64,000 bases of DNA from Cellulomonas sp. Y8 (GCF_008033115.1 NZ_CP041203.1:2418001-2482000); one strand, 5' to 3'; positions 8,563 to 19,387 are shown, numbered from the stretch's first letter. Notes: generated by a model not told the origin, from the sequence alone. Translations and numbers: made by a program.

Positions 8563-8613
8563 GTGGAACGTCGTGCCCGACACGCCGACGGCGTGTCCGT
8601 CACGACCTTCCAC
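8563..8613. terminator. 51-nt long hairpin between convergent genes
   Basis: The arms GTGGAA...TTCCAC, GTCGTG...CACGAC and GACACGCC...GGCGTGTC pair around a GAC loop. That is about 20 base pairs with two small internal mismatched segments. It sits between the ends of two convergent genes, so it probably terminates both. There is no T-tract. It could also be a REP-type palindrome. Confidence 0.6.
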
Positions 8614-8644
8614 CGGGGGAGCGGGGGAGGTCGCGGGAACCGGG

Positions 8645-9310
8645 TCAGTCCTCGCGCTCGGTCGCGGCGGCGACCGCCGCCGCGAGCGGGGTCGCGCCCT
8701 CGGACAGCTCGAGCACCAGGCCCGCCGTGCGGGGCTCGTCCAGCAGCCCGACCAGCACGGCGGCCACGTCGTCGCGCGGCACCTGCCCGCGCGGGACCTC
8801 CGCGCCCAGGCGCACGTGCCCGGTCCCGGCGTCGTCGGTGAGGCCGCCGGGGCGGAGGATCGTCCAGTCGAGGTCCCGGCCGCGGAGGTCGTCCTCGGCG
8901 GCGGTCTTGGCGCGCAGGTACGCGGCGAACACCTCGTCGGTGCCGGCCGGGGGCTCCGCGCCCGCGCCGACCGACGACACGAGCAGGTAGCGCCGCACCC
9001 CGGCCTGCTGGGCCGCGTCGGCGAGCAGCGCCGCGGCGCCCCGGTCGACGGAGTCCTTGCGCTCGGCCCCGCTGCCCGGGCCCGCGCCCGCCGCGAACAC
9101 GACGGCGTCCGCGTCGGCGAGCTGCGCGGCGAGCGCGTCGACGCCCGCGGACTCGAGGTCGAGCAGCACCGCGGTCGCGCCGTCCGCCTCGACGTCGGCG
9201 ACGTGGTCCGGGTTCCGGACGATCGCGAGCGGCGTGTCACCCCGCTCCGCGAGCAGCCTGCTCAGTCGGCGGGCGATCTGACCGTGGCCTCCGGCGATGG
9301 CGATGCGCAT
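8645..9310 (-). CDS. NAD(P)-binding SDR-like (NmrA/atypical SDR) protein
   Basis: A 221-residue Rossmann-fold protein beginning IAIAGGHGQIARRL, an atypical glycine-rich motif near residue 3. The rest follows the atypical short-chain dehydrogenase (SDR_a5/YwnB-like) pattern, with LLVSSVGA in the middle and WTILRPGGL near residue 140. The YxxxK catalytic pair of classical SDRs is not evident. It may therefore be a binding or redox-sensing protein rather than an oxidoreductase. The ATG at 9310 is chosen because TACCGT lies six bases before it. A longer in-frame extension to 9658 looks non-coding. Confidence 0.8.
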   Translation of the reverse strand: MRIAIAGGHGQIARRLSRLLAERGDTPLAIVRNPDHVADVEADGATAVLLDLESAGVDALAAQLADADAVVFAAGAGPGSGAERKDSVDRGAAALLADAAQQAGVRRYLLVSSVGAGAEPPAGTDEVFAAYLRAKTAAEDDLRGRDLDWTILRPGGLTDDAGTGHVRLGAEVPRGQVPRDDVAAVLVGLLDEPRTAGLVLELSEGATPLAAAVAAATERED

Positions 9311-9316
9311 GCCCCC

Positions 9317-9322
9317 ACGGTA
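9317..9322 (-). promoter_or_regulatory. Leaderless -10 box for SDR-like gene
   Basis: Minus-strand TACCGT lies six bases before the ATG at 9310. Confidence 0.5.
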
Positions 9323-9724
9323 GGAGCGCGGCCCGGGCGCCGCACCCGCTGCCCGGGCCGCGCGTGCGGCGCCGGTGGCACCGCACGTCGAGGTGGCCGG
9401 TCCCCGGCCCGTGGCAGGGGGCCATGTCGTGCTCGGACCGGGGGCCGGCCAGTGCCGTCCGACGCCAGGGGGGCGAACGCCGGACGGCTGCGGGACCTTG
9501 CGGTGGTCGGTCCCGGGGGACCGGTCCGCGGTGGTCGTCGCACTGCTCACGCTAGGCCCGATCGACACCCGTTCGACGACCGATGAGTAGCATCTCGGGC
9601 CTCGTTGGGTGGTGAACCGGCGCGGACTGAGGGGTAGGACGCGCGACCGGGTGGGCACCCAGGTGCTGCCCCGGGGCCCGGCGGTGCGGGCGGCTGGGTG
9701 CTCGGGCGCGGGGCGTGCGCCGGG
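9323..9724. other. Intergenic region without recognisable gene
   Basis: These 402 bases contain only short frames with the composition of high-GC shadows. A slightly less GC-rich patch at about 9541-9615 holds TAGCAT (9588-9593), but no reading frame or clear RNA fold follows. I see no supported feature beyond the promoter of the leftward gene. Confidence 0.4.
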
Positions 9725-10036
9725 TCAGGCGGTCCCGGCGGCGGCCTCGAGCGGCTGCAGCCCGGCGAGCCGCCGCCGGATGCTCTGCACGTCGTCCTCA
9801 CGCCCGGAGGGCACCAGGGACAGCGCCGTGAAGGTCTCGGCGGTCGGCAGCAGGTCGCGCGCGAGGTCGCGCAGCGCCTCGGCGACCTCGGCCAGGTCGG
9901 CGGCGTGCGCGGCGTCCAGCGCCGGGGAGTCGGCCTGCAGGCCGACGTACAGCACGAAGCCGGCCCGGTCGGCGGCGCCGTCGCCGCGGGGCGGCGCGGG
10001 GGCGGGCGGGGGTGCGGGGGTGCGGTGACGTGCCAC
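9725..10036 (-). CDS. Small hypothetical protein
   Basis: A 103-residue soluble protein of unknown function. A Pro/Ala-rich N-terminus leads to FVLYVGLQAD near residue 30 and then amphipathic helices rich in Ala, Leu and Asp. The GTG at 10036 is chosen because GGAGA lies seven bases upstream. The longer frame to 10117 starts in low-complexity sequence. There are no cysteines, membrane segments or recognisable motifs. It stands alone between the SDR-like gene and upp. Confidence 0.6.
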   Translation of the reverse strand: MARHRTPAPPPAPAPPRGDGAADRAGFVLYVGLQADSPALDAAHAADLAEVAEALRDLARDLLPTAETFTALSLVPSGREDDVQSIRRRLAGLQPLEAAAGTA

Positions 10037-10310
10037 GGGGATCTCCGGGGGTGCGCGGGGGCCGCAGCGAGCGGCGGCCGGGGTGGTGGTCGGGGGACGG
10101 CGGGGCGTCAGGACCAACAGCGCGTGCGGGGCGCTCCCGGGCGTACGCCGACGGACGCCGGGGAGGCGTCGGTCGGGCGTCGGTGGAGGCTCACGCCCCC
10201 GATGGTGGCAGCGGCCGCGCCCGGGGCCAAGGGCTTTCCGCGCGCGGTCTCAGCGGCCGAGACCCGATGACCTCGGCGCGGGGGACGGGGCGTCCGCCCC
10301 GTCCGGGGCG

Positions 10311-10946
10311 TCAGACGACGCCGTACAGCCGGTCGCCCGCGTCGCCGAGGCCCGGGATGATGTACGCGTTCTCGTCCAGGCGCTCGTCCACGGCCGCGAC
10401 CACGACGGTCACGTCGCCCCGGTCGCCCACGGCGTCCTCGACGACCTTGAGGCCCTCGGGCGCCGCGAGGAGGCAGACCGCCGTCACGTCGCGGGCCCCG
10501 CGGGCGAACAGGTAGTCGATCGCCGCGACCAGCGTGCCGCCCGTGGCGAGCATCGGGTCGACCAGGAAGCACTGCCGGCCGGTGAGGTCCTCCGGCAGCC
10601 GGTTGGCGTAGGTGATGGCCTCGAGCGTCGTCTCGTCGCGCTGCATGCCCAGGAACCCGACCTCCGCGGTCGGCATGAGGCGGGTCATGCCGTCGAGCAT
10701 GCCGAGGCCTGCGCGCAGGATCGGGACCACGAGGGGCAGCGGCTCGGCGATCTTCACGCCGGTGGTGGTGGCCACAGGGGTCACGACCTCGACGGGCTCG
10801 GTGCGGACCTCGCGGGTCGCCTCGTACGCCAGCAGGGTCACCAGCTCGTCGACGAGCTTGCGGAACGTGGGGGACGACGTGTCCTTGTTCCGGAGCACCG
10901 ACAGCTTGTGGGCGACGAGCGGGTGGTCGGCGACGTGCAGGCGCAT
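10311..10946 (-). CDS. upp: Uracil phosphoribosyltransferase
   Basis: A 211-residue type I phosphoribosyltransferase that salvages uracil with PRPP to make UMP in the cytoplasm. The PRPP loop appears as [15 protein letters not shown] near residue 126. The uracil-binding end is [15 protein letters not shown] at the C-terminus. The N-terminal [18 protein letters not shown] is also characteristic, and the length matches the family. The ATG at 10946 lies six bases after TAGGTT, indicating leaderless translation. It appears to be a single-gene unit. Confidence 0.97.
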   Translation of the reverse strand: MRLHVADHPLVAHKLSVLRNKDTSSPTFRKLVDELVTLLAYEATREVRTEPVEVVTPVATTTGVKIAEPLPLVVPILRAGLGMLDGMTRLMPTAEVGFLGMQRDETTLEAITYANRLPEDLTGRQCFLVDPMLATGGTLVAAIDYLFARGARDVTAVCLLAAPEGLKVVEDAVGDRGDVTVVVAAVDERLDENAYIIPGLGDAGDRLYGVV

Positions 10947-10952
10947 GGGCTC

Positions 10953-10958
10953 AACCTA
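10953..10958 (-). promoter_or_regulatory. Leaderless -10 box for upp
   Basis: Minus-strand TAGGTT lies six bases before the upp ATG at 10946. Confidence 0.5.
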
Positions 10959-11171
10959 CCGTGCGCGCCCCGGGACCGACGTCCCGGTCGGCGCGGGGTG
11001 ACGGGGACCACGATGGCGGGCAGCGCGCGGCGACGGCGCAGCCCCCTGCCTGCACCGTCGCCGCTGCGCACCCAACGCCGCGGGCGCCGGGACCGACGAG
11101 GGTCCCGAGCAGGGCCCGGGCGGCCGCATGCGCTGAGGGCACAAAGTGCCTCTGACCTGCGCATTCATCCG

Positions 11172-11208
11172 GCCGAACCCCTCAGGACGGGCCCTCGCCG
11201 GTCGAACC
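11172..11208 (+). promoter_or_regulatory. Sigma-28-like promoter of first chemoreceptor gene
   Basis: The proposed elements are CTCAGG (11181-11186), 14 bases, then GTCGAACC (11201-11208). An extra GCCGAACC lies at 11172-11179. The same arrangement with near-identical sequence precedes the other chemoreceptor gene (21894-21930). The -10-like octamer resembles the GCCGATAA of FliA/WhiG-type promoters. Confidence 0.5.
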
Positions 11209-11244
11209 TTCCTGCTGTACCCCCTGAAGGAGGAAGGCCTCGAC

Positions 11245-12822
11245 ATGGACCGTCACGCCACCCCGCTCCGCCGCTCGCTCGCGACCACGATGGTCGGGGC
11301 GGTGGCCGTCGCCGTCGTCGCGGGAGGTGCGGCCGGCGTCGTCGGCCTGCAGGCCCTCGCGGAGCAGCGCGGCACGCTCGCCGACCTGCGCGACACGCAG
11401 GTGGAGCTGGTGCAGGCGGCCGGGGAGCTGCAGTCGGGCATCAAGGGGGCCGTCGCCTACAACACCGCGCTGACCCTGGCCCCGGAGGTGAACCCCACCG
11501 CCGAGCAGGACCGCGACGCCGAGGTGGCCGCGGCCGACGCCGCGCTCGCGACGCTGCAGGGCCTGGCGATCCCGGCCGACCAGCAGCCCGCGCTCGACGA
11601 GGTGGGCACCCAGTGGGGCGTGGTGCGCCAGATCGTGCTGGACGACCTGTCCGCGCTGCCGCCCGCCGAGATCGCCCCCGTGACCGAGCGGTACCAGGCG
11701 GCGAACGCCGACCTGACCGACGCCCTGGGCGTGCTGCTGGGCGACGCGTACGGCGCGATCGACGCCTCCATCGAGGCCGCGTCCTCGACGAGCACCCGCA
11801 CCACCGTCGAGGTCGGCGCGCTGATCGGGGTGGGCGCGGTGCTGTCGCTGGGCCTGGGGCTCGGGCTCGGGCGCCGGGTGCGCAGCCGGCTCGCCGCGCT
11901 CGAGGACGTCGTCGACGGGATCGCCGCGCGCGACCTGACCCGGTCCTGCGACCTGGGCGGGTCCGACGAGCTCGCCCGGCTCGCGGCGTCGCTCGACGTG
12001 GCGCAGGCCGCGGTGCGGGACACCCTCGCGGGCGTGGTCCGGACCACCGACGAGGTGGGGAGCGCGGTCGCCGCGCTGTCCTCGGCCTCGACCCGGGTGG
12101 GCGCGGGCTCCGACGCGACCAGCGCGCAGGTCGGCGTCACGGCGGCGGCGGCCGAGCAGGTCTCGCGGAACGTGCAGGCGGTCGCCGCCGGCGCGGAGCA
12201 GATGGGCGCGAGCATCCGGGAGATCGCGCAGAACGCGAACGAGGCGGCCCGGGTCGCGGCGCACGCCACGGAGGTCGCGGAGACGGCGAACGGCACGGTC
12301 GCGCAGCTCGGCACCAGCTCGACCGAGATCGGCAACGTGGTCAAGGTGATCACCACGATCGCGGAGCAGACCAACCTGCTCGCGCTGAACGCGACGATCG
12401 AGGCGGCCCGGGCGGGCGACGCGGGCAAGGGGTTCGCGGTCGTCGCGGGCGAGGTCAAGGAGCTGGCGCAGGAGACGGCGAAGGCCACCGAGAACATCGC
12501 GCGCCGCGTCGAGGCGATCCAGGCCGACTCGGACCAGGCCGTGACGGCGATCGGGGAGATCGCCCGGATCATCGGCGACATCAACGACTTCCAGGTCGCG
12601 ATCGCGTCCGCCGTCGAGGAGCAGACCGCGACGACGGCGGAGATGAGCCGCGGTGTGGCGGAGGCCGCGGCCGGCTCGGGGGAGATCGCGGCCAACCTCA
12701 CCGGCCTCACCGACGCCACCGCCGACGTCGCGTCCGTGGTCGGCCAGGTCGACACCCAGGTGCGCGGGCTCGCGGGCACCTCGGAGGACCTGCGCACCCG
12801 GGTGGCCGCCTTCACCTTCTGA
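11245..12822 (+). CDS. Methyl-accepting chemotaxis protein
   Basis: A 525-residue chemoreceptor. A signal-anchor helix (~13-37) is followed by a ~150-residue extracellular four-helix sensor, a second helix (~191-212), a HAMP segment and the long cytoplasmic coiled coil. The conserved signalling tip ([19 protein letters not shown]) lies near residue 372 and would bind CheA and CheW. No C-terminal CheR/CheB tether is present. The ATG at 11245 has AAGGAGG before it, so the upstream extension is rejected. The sensor ligand is unknown. It shares a promoter motif with the paralogue at 21966. Confidence 0.93.
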   Translation: MDRHATPLRRSLATTMVGAVAVAVVAGGAAGVVGLQALAEQRGTLADLRDTQVELVQAAGELQSGIKGAVAYNTALTLAPEVNPTAEQDRDAEVAAADAALATLQGLAIPADQQPALDEVGTQWGVVRQIVLDDLSALPPAEIAPVTERYQAANADLTDALGVLLGDAYGAIDASIEAASSTSTRTTVEVGALIGVGAVLSLGLGLGLGRRVRSRLAALEDVVDGIAARDLTRSCDLGGSDELARLAASLDVAQAAVRDTLAGVVRTTDEVGSAVAALSSASTRVGAGSDATSAQVGVTAAAAEQVSRNVQAVAAGAEQMGASIREIAQNANEAARVAAHATEVAETANGTVAQLGTSSTEIGNVVKVITTIAEQTNLLALNATIEAARAGDAGKGFAVVAGEVKELAQETAKATENIARRVEAIQADSDQAVTAIGEIARIIGDINDFQVAIASAVEEQTATTAEMSRGVAEAAAGSGEIAANLTGLTDATADVASVVGQVDTQVRGLAGTSEDLRTRVAAFTF

Positions 12823-12838
12823 GTGGCGGCGCGCGACC

Positions 12839-12844
12839 TAGACT
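12839..12844 (+). promoter_or_regulatory. Leaderless -10 box for SARP/NB-ARC regulator
   Basis: TAGACT lies six bases before the GTG at 12851. The box begins 17 bases after the chemoreceptor stop. Confidence 0.45.
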
Positions 12845-12850
12845 GCCGCG

Positions 12851-15800
12851 GTGCCTGGTCCTGCGCCCGAGCCCGCGGCCGAGCCGCTGCGGCTGGCCGT
12901 CCTCGGCCAGGTCCGCGCGGCCGGCCCCGACGGCGCGCTGCTGCCCGTGGCCGGCCTGGGCGCGAACCTGCTGCTGGCGCTCGCGCTCGAGCCGCGCGGG
13001 CTGTCGAGCGCCCGCGCGGTGGACGAGACCTGGCCGGACGGGGCGCCGGCGTCGGGCCGCGCGGCGCTCCAGACGCTGGTGTCCCGGCTCCGCGGCGCGC
13101 ACCCGGGCCTGCTCGCGTCCACCGCCGCGGGCTACGTGCTCGGCGTCGCCCGCGGGGCGGTGGACCTGCTCCGGGCCGCGGACGCGCTCGACGCGGGGCG
13201 CGCGGCGCTGGCGGCGGGGGACGCGCTCGCGGCCGCCGCCGGCACGGGGGCCGCGCTCGACCTCTGGGACGGCGAGCCCGGGGCCGGCGCGACGGCCCCC
13301 GACCTGGTGGCCGCCCTGGCCACGCGCGCGGACGGCCTGCGCCGCGACCTGCTGCGCGTCCGGGCGGCCGCACTCCTCGACCTCGGCGACGGCGGGGCGC
13401 TGGCGGCCGCCCAGGACCTGCTCGCGCTCGCGCCGCTCGACGACGGGGCGCACCTGCTGCGGATGCGCGCGCTGCACGCCGCGGGCCGGAGCACCGAGGC
13501 GGTCGCGGCGTTCGGCGCCTACCGGGAGCGGCTGCGCGAGGCGCTCGGGACCGACCCGGCGCCGGAGGTGGCGGCGTTCCACCTGGAGCTGCTGGACGGG
13601 GCCGCGCCGCCGCCCTCGCTCGCCGACCGGCCGGTCGCCCGCCCCGCCCCCGCCGCCCACGGGCTCCGCGTCGCGCCCAACGCGCTCATCGGCCGGGACG
13701 CCGACGTCGCCGCGGTCGAGGCGCTGCTCGGCGCCGCGCCGGTCGTGACCGTGCTCGGCACCGGCGGCCTCGGGAAGACCCGCCTGGTGCAGGAGGTCGC
13801 CCGGCGCGCGGCGGGCGGCGCCCGCGCGGTCTACGTCGCCGAGCTGGCGTCGGTCCGGGACGACCCGGACGTGCTGCCGGCGCTCGCGGGCGCGCTCCAG
13901 GTGCCCGAGGGCCCGGCACGGCGCGCCGGCGTGGCGGACCAGCGGATGCGGCCGCTGGCCGAGCGTGTGCTGGACCGGCTCGGCGAGCAGCCGACCCTCC
14001 TGGTGCTGGACAACTGCGAGCAGGTGCTCGAGGGCGTCGCGACCTGGGTCGCCGACGTCGTCGGCACGCTGCCCGGGGTCCAGGTGCTGGCGACCAGCCG
14101 CGCGCCCCTGGGGGTGCCGGGGGAGCGGGTGCACCCGCTCGACCCGCTGCCGACCCGCGACGACGACGGCGGCCCGGGCGCGGCGGTCCGGCTGTTCACC
14201 GAGCGCGCGACCGCGGTCCGCCCGGGCGTGACGCTGCCCCCGGACGTGGTCGAGCGGCTGTGCGCCCGCCTGGACGGCTTGCCGCTCGCGATCGAGCTCG
14301 CCGCCGCGCGGACCCGCTCGCTCACGGTCGTCGAGGTCGAGCGCCGGCTGTCCGACCGGTTCGCGCTGCTGGTGTCCGGGGGTGCGGGCACCCCGGAGCG
14401 GCACCGGACGCTGCGGGCGGTCATCGCGTGGTCCTGGGACCTGCTCACCGAGCGGGAGCGGGCCCTGTGCCGCCGCGCCGCGGTGCTGCCGGACGGCTTC
14501 GGGCTGCCCGCGGCGCTCGCGGTGGTCGCCGGCGAGTCCGACGAGCCGGCGGTGCTGGACGACCTGGACGCGCTGGTCGCGCAGTCGTTGCTCCGGGTCG
14601 AGGAGGAGCCGCGGACCGGCGAGGTCCGCTACCGGATGCTCGAGACGGTCCGCGAGTTCGGGCAGCGCGAGGTCGAGGCGCTCGGCGAGGGGGACCGGCT
14701 GCGGGACGCCGTCCTGGGCTGGGCCCGGGACGTCGCGTCGGGGATCGTCCACCGCGCCGGGAGCCCGGAGCGGGTGCTGCTCGACCCGGTCGGCGACGTC
14801 GAGCACGACAACCTGGTGGCGCTGCTGCGGCGGGAGCTCGCGGAGGGCACCAGCCGCCCGGACGCGGTGCTGGCGCTGTTCGCGGTGGTGGGGCTCCGGT
14901 GGATGCTGCAGGGCGCGCACGACGAGCTGCAGGACGTGCAGCGCGGTGTCCTGGCGGCGACCGACGGCTGGGTGCCCGACGGCGACCCGGAGCCCGCCGT
15001 CCTCGCGCTCGCGCTGCTCGCGGGGACCGAGCTGATGTTCGGCGACCTGCGGGCCGGGGCCCGCGCGCGGCTGGCGGTGCGCCGCGCCGCCGCGGCCGGC
15101 GGCCTGCGCCCCGTGGCGCGGATGCTGGCCGACGCCGTCGAGCGGTTCGCCGACCCCGCCGCGCTGGTCCGGCTGCTGGAGGACGCGCGGGGGTCGACGG
15201 ACCTGCCGAGCCGGCGGCTCGGCCTGCTGGCGTCCTGGTCGCTCGCCGAGAACGACTCGGACGTCGAGGCCTCGATCGGGTACGCGGGCGAGGCCTACCA
15301 CCTCGCGGTCGACACCGACGACCCGTGGACCGCCGTCATGGCCGCGGTGTCGCTGGCGGGCGCGTACAGCCAGAGCCTGCGCCCGCGGGAGGCGATGGAC
15401 TGGCTGACCGCCGCCCGGACGGCGCTGGCCGCCCCGCAGATCACGCACCGCGACCTGATGGTGCAGGCGTTCGAGGACAGCCTGGAGCAGGTGTACGGCG
15501 TGACGCTGCTCGGCCTGGGGGAGTGGGACGAGGCGGAGCGGGTGTTCGAGGACGTCGCCCGCGCGACGACCGACGTGCGGGATGCCGAGGTGATGTCCGG
15601 CCTCGGCCTCGCGGAGGCCGAGCGCGGCCGGGGCGAGGTGGCGCGCGGGCTCGCCCGGTACCGGGCGCTGCTGGCGCGCACCTCGGGCCGGGACGGCTCC
15701 GGACCCTGGCTGCTCGTGGCCGTCGGGGCGAGCCTCGCCGCGCACGTGCTGGAGGGCCGGGCCGACGAGCCGGCGCTCGCCGACGCCGTGCGGTCGATCC

Positions 15801-16120
15801 GCGAGGACGACCTCACCGGCCGGGCCGGGTTCACCGACCGGCCGGTGCTCGGCACGCTGCTCACGGGGGTCGGGACCTGGCGGGTGGCCGTGGCGCCCGA
15901 GGACCCGGGCGGGCTGGAGCTGCTCGCGCTCGCCGAGCGGGTCGGCGCCCGGCAGGACTTCCCGTGCGGGGTGCTGGCGCCGCACCTCGCGCTCGCGGCG
16001 GGGCGGTACGGCGCGGACGCGGTCGAGCGCGCGCGGGCGGCGGCCGCGGCGCTCGGCCACGGGGACGACGTCCTGCGCGCGCTCGCGCTGCTGCGCGCGG
16101 CGGGGGTGGGCGCGGCCTGA
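12851..16120 (+). CDS. SARP-type regulator with BTAD and NB-ARC ATPase domains
   Basis: A 1089-residue AfsR/SARP-like regulator. It begins with an OmpR-type winged-helix domain (residues ~10-95), followed by the helical BTAD domain (~100-245). A STAND/NB-ARC ATPase comes next, with P-loop GTGGLGKT at ~302 and Walker B LLVLDNCEQ at ~383. The last ~450 residues are helical repeats, TPR-like in character. Such proteins activate promoters after nucleotide-dependent oligomerisation. No biosynthetic cluster is adjacent, so the target is unknown. The GTG start is leaderless by position. Confidence 0.88.
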   Translation: MPGPAPEPAAEPLRLAVLGQVRAAGPDGALLPVAGLGANLLLALALEPRGLSSARAVDETWPDGAPASGRAALQTLVSRLRGAHPGLLASTAAGYVLGVARGAVDLLRAADALDAGRAALAAGDALAAAAGTGAALDLWDGEPGAGATAPDLVAALATRADGLRRDLLRVRAAALLDLGDGGALAAAQDLLALAPLDDGAHLLRMRALHAAGRSTEAVAAFGAYRERLREALGTDPAPEVAAFHLELLDGAAPPPSLADRPVARPAPAAHGLRVAPNALIGRDADVAAVEALLGAAPVVTVLGTGGLGKTRLVQEVARRAAGGARAVYVAELASVRDDPDVLPALAGALQVPEGPARRAGVADQRMRPLAERVLDRLGEQPTLLVLDNCEQVLEGVATWVADVVGTLPGVQVLATSRAPLGVPGERVHPLDPLPTRDDDGGPGAAVRLFTERATAVRPGVTLPPDVVERLCARLDGLPLAIELAAARTRSLTVVEVERRLSDRFALLVSGGAGTPERHRTLRAVIAWSWDLLTERERALCRRAAVLPDGFGLPAALAVVAGESDEPAVLDDLDALVAQSLLRVEEEPRTGEVRYRMLETVREFGQREVEALGEGDRLRDAVLGWARDVASGIVHRAGSPERVLLDPVGDVEHDNLVALLRRELAEGTSRPDAVLALFAVVGLRWMLQGAHDELQDVQRGVLAATDGWVPDGDPEPAVLALALLAGTELMFGDLRAGARARLAVRRAAAAGGLRPVARMLADAVERFADPAALVRLLEDARGSTDLPSRRLGLLASWSLAENDSDVEASIGYAGEAYHLAVDTDDPWTAVMAAVSLAGAYSQSLRPREAMDWLTAARTALAAPQITHRDLMVQAFEDSLEQVYGVTLLGLGEWDEAERVFEDVARATTDVRDAEVMSGLGLAEAERGRGEVARGLARYRALLARTSGRDGSGPWLLVAVGASLAAHVLEGRADEPALADAVRSIREDDLTGRAGFTDRPVLGTLLTGVGTWRVAVAPEDPGGLELLALAERVGARQDFPCGVLAPHLALAAGRYGADAVERARAAAAALGHGDDVLRALALLRAAGVGAA

Positions 16121-16159
16121 TCGCGGGCCCGCCCCCGTCCTCCCGCCGCGCGCCGGCGG

Positions 16160-16998
16160 TCAGGCCCGGCGCATGTACGCCCGGACCGTCAGCGGCGCGA
16201 ACACCGCCACCACCACCGCCGCCCCGAGCAGCGCCCAGCCCGCGTCCGCGGTGATCCCGTTGCCGACCGTCAGGTCGCGCGCGGCCGTCACCAGGTGCGA
16301 CACCGGGTTCACGTCGACGAACGACTTCAGCCAGCCGGGCAGCGTGTCCGCGGGGACGAACGCGTTCGACGCGAAGGTCAGCGGGAACAGCACGATCATC
16401 GAGATGCCCTGCACCGACGACGCGGACCGGGCGATGACGCCGAAGAACGCGAAGATCCAGGACAGCGCCCACGCGCTGACGATCACGAGCAGCCCCGCGG
16501 TCACCACGCCGACGGCGCCGCCGTCCGGCCGCCAGCCCATGATCAGGCCCATGACCATCGTCAGGGTCGTGGCGATGAGGTAGCGGATGGTGTCGGCGAG
16601 CAGCGCGCCGGCGAGCGGGGCGATCCGGGCGATCGGCAGCGACCGGAACCGGTCGAACACGCCCTTGTCCATGTCCTCGCGGAGCTGGACGCCGGTGACG
16701 ACGGACGTGGTGATGACCGTCTGCACGAGGATGCCGGGGATGAAGAACGGCAGGTAGGACTGCACGTCCCCGGCGATCGCGCCGCCGAAGATGTACGTGA
16801 ACATCAGCGTGAACAGGATCGGCTGCAGCGTCACGTCGAACAGCTGCTCGGGCGTGCGGCGGACCTTGAGCAGCCCGCGCCAGCCCATGGAGAACGACTG
16901 CCGCACGGTGGCGCCGAGCGTGACGCGGTTGCTGGCGGCGCGGGCCAGGGCCTGCGGGTCGACCGCCGGGCGCGCCGGCCGGGTCGGGGTGAGCGTGG

Positions 16999-17002
<4 letters not shown>
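16160..17002 (-). CDS. ABC-2 type exporter permease (DrrB-like)
   Basis: A 280-residue ABC-2 permease with an N-terminal cytoplasmic segment and six hydrophobic segments. It carries the typical LFTLMFTYIFGGAI first helix and the RSLPIARIAPLAGALLADT loop seen in daunorubicin-type exporters. It forms the membrane channel for the ATPase encoded just upstream. Its ATG overlaps the ATPase stop (ATGA), so the two are coupled. The substrate is probably a hydrophobic drug or metabolite, which is inference. It converges with the SARP-type gene. Confidence 0.9.
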
Positions 17003-18009
<1,007 letters not shown>

Positions 18010-18063
18010 GGTGGTGGTCCTCCCTGGTTGACGCCGACCACTCTCCGGCGCCCCGCTCACACG

Positions 18064-18107
18064 GCGCTCACGTCCCGCTGACACCGCTCGCGGGAGGGCG
18101 TGAGCGC
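18064..18107. promoter_or_regulatory. Inverted repeat between DrrAB-like operon and TetR gene
   Basis: GCGCTCACG (18064-18072) and CGTGAGCGC (18099-18107) are a perfect 9-bp inverted repeat. CCCGC/GCGGG forms an inner pair. A further CGCTCAC stands at 18054-18060. The position in a divergent promoter region suits a TetR operator. Confidence 0.5.
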
Positions 18108-18196
18108 GGGTGAGGTCCGCCCGGGCGTCCGCGCGGCGCCGTGACGTGCGCCGACGGGTGCGCCAGACTCCCGGGCAGGTCAAGGGGGTGGCTGGT

Positions 18197-18823
18197 ATGC
18201 CGCGCATGGCGGTGGCGGAACGACGGCGCGAGCTCGTGGACGCGGCGGTCCGGGTGATCGCGCGGGACGGCGTGGCCGCGGCGACCACGCGCGCCGTCGT
18301 CGCCGAGGCCGGGATGTCGCTCGCGAGCCTGCACTACGCCTTCCCCTCGCGGGAGCACCTGATCGAGGCGGTGATCGCCGAGGTGACCGCGCAGGAGCGC
18401 CGGGCCGCCGAGTGCGGGCTGCTCCCCGTGGCGACGGCCGCCCAGGACGGGTCCGCGGGGCCGCCCGCGCTCGAGGAGGTCATCGCGACCGGCCTGGAGC
18501 GCTACGTCGAGCTGCTCGCCGAGCGCCCGGAGCGCGAGCAGGCGCTGCTGGAGCTCGCGCTGCACGCGATGCGGACCGGTCAGCGCGGGGCGCTCGTCGC
18601 CCAGTACGCGGTGTACCAGGAGTCGGCGCGCGCCTCGCTGTCGACCGCGGCGCTCGCGGCCCGCAGCCGGTGGACGGTGCCGCTCGACGAGGTGGCACGG
18701 GCGCTCGTGATGACGACGGAGGGGCTGACCACCGTCTGGCTCGCGGACCGGGACACCGAGGCGGCCCGCCGGACCGCCCGGTTCGCCGCGCGGGCGCTGG
18801 CGGCGCTGGCCGAGCCGGCGTAG
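18197..18823 (+). CDS. TetR family transcriptional regulator
   Basis: A 208-residue TetR repressor. The DNA-binding domain spans residues ~8-55, with TTRAVVAEAGMSLASLHYAF forming the helix-turn-helix. The C-terminal region is a helical ligand pocket. The ATG at 18197 is preferred; a GTG at 18188 is an alternative and the upstream frame is not coding in character. Divergent placement from the exporter operon across an inverted repeat suggests it represses the exporter and itself. Confidence 0.88.
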   Translation: MPRMAVAERRRELVDAAVRVIARDGVAAATTRAVVAEAGMSLASLHYAFPSREHLIEAVIAEVTAQERRAAECGLLPVATAAQDGSAGPPALEEVIATGLERYVELLAERPEREQALLELALHAMRTGQRGALVAQYAVYQESARASLSTAALAARSRWTVPLDEVARALVMTTEGLTTVWLADRDTEAARRTARFAARALAALAEPA

Positions 18824-18891
18824 CCCCGACCCGGCGCGCGACGAGGCGCCGGGGCACACTGGGCGGGACACCCGAGTCGAGGAGGCCTCCC

Positions 18892-19371
18892 GTGCTGACC
18901 AGCGTGCACCCGTTCCTGTGGTTCGACACCCAGGCCGAGCAGGCCGCCGCGCTCTACACCTCGCTGATCCCGAACTCCGGCGTGACCGCGACCCGCCGGT
19001 ACCCCGAGGGCGCCCCGGGCGGGATGGCGGGGCAGGTCATGTCGGTGTCGTTCGAGCTCGACGGCCTGCCGGTCGAGGCGCTGAACGCCGGCCCGCAGTT
19101 CCGGTTCACCGAGGCGTTCTCGTTCTTCGTCTCGGTCGACACCCAGGACGAGGTCGACCGGCTGTGGGACGGGCTCATCGCGGGCGGCGGCGAGCCGTCG
19201 CAGTGCGGCTGGCTCAAGGACCCGTACGGCCTGTCCTGGCAGATCGTGCCGCGCGTGCTCGACGAGCTGCTCGGCGACCCGGACCCGGCGCGCGCCCAGC
19301 GGGCCATGCAGGCGATGCTCGCGATGCAGAAGCTCGACGTGGCGGCGCTCCGCGCGGCGGCCGACGGCTGA
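18892..19371 (+). CDS. VOC/PhnB-type glyoxalase-fold protein
   Basis: A 159-residue protein of the PhnB-like VOC group, often named '3-demethylubiquinone methyltransferase-like'. It begins HPFLWFDTQAEQAA, has YPEGAPG near residue 38 and ends with the LKDPYGLSWQIVP signature near 105. The fold binds metals or small ligands, but no activity can be assigned. GTG at 18892 follows GAGGAGG, so the longer upstream frame is rejected. It lies downstream of the TetR gene with a 68-base gap. Confidence 0.85.
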   Translation: MLTSVHPFLWFDTQAEQAAALYTSLIPNSGVTATRRYPEGAPGGMAGQVMSVSFELDGLPVEALNAGPQFRFTEAFSFFVSVDTQDEVDRLWDGLIAGGGEPSQCGWLKDPYGLSWQIVPRVLDELLGDPDPARAQRAMQAMLAMQKLDVAALRAAADG

Positions 19372-19387
19372 CCGGGCCGCGGCGACC

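Noticed and set aside
10083..16254. Long plus-strand frames in other phases through the first chemoreceptor and the SARP gene
   Set aside because: The recognised proteins occupy the other phase with family motifs and good starts. The alternatives are compositional artefacts.
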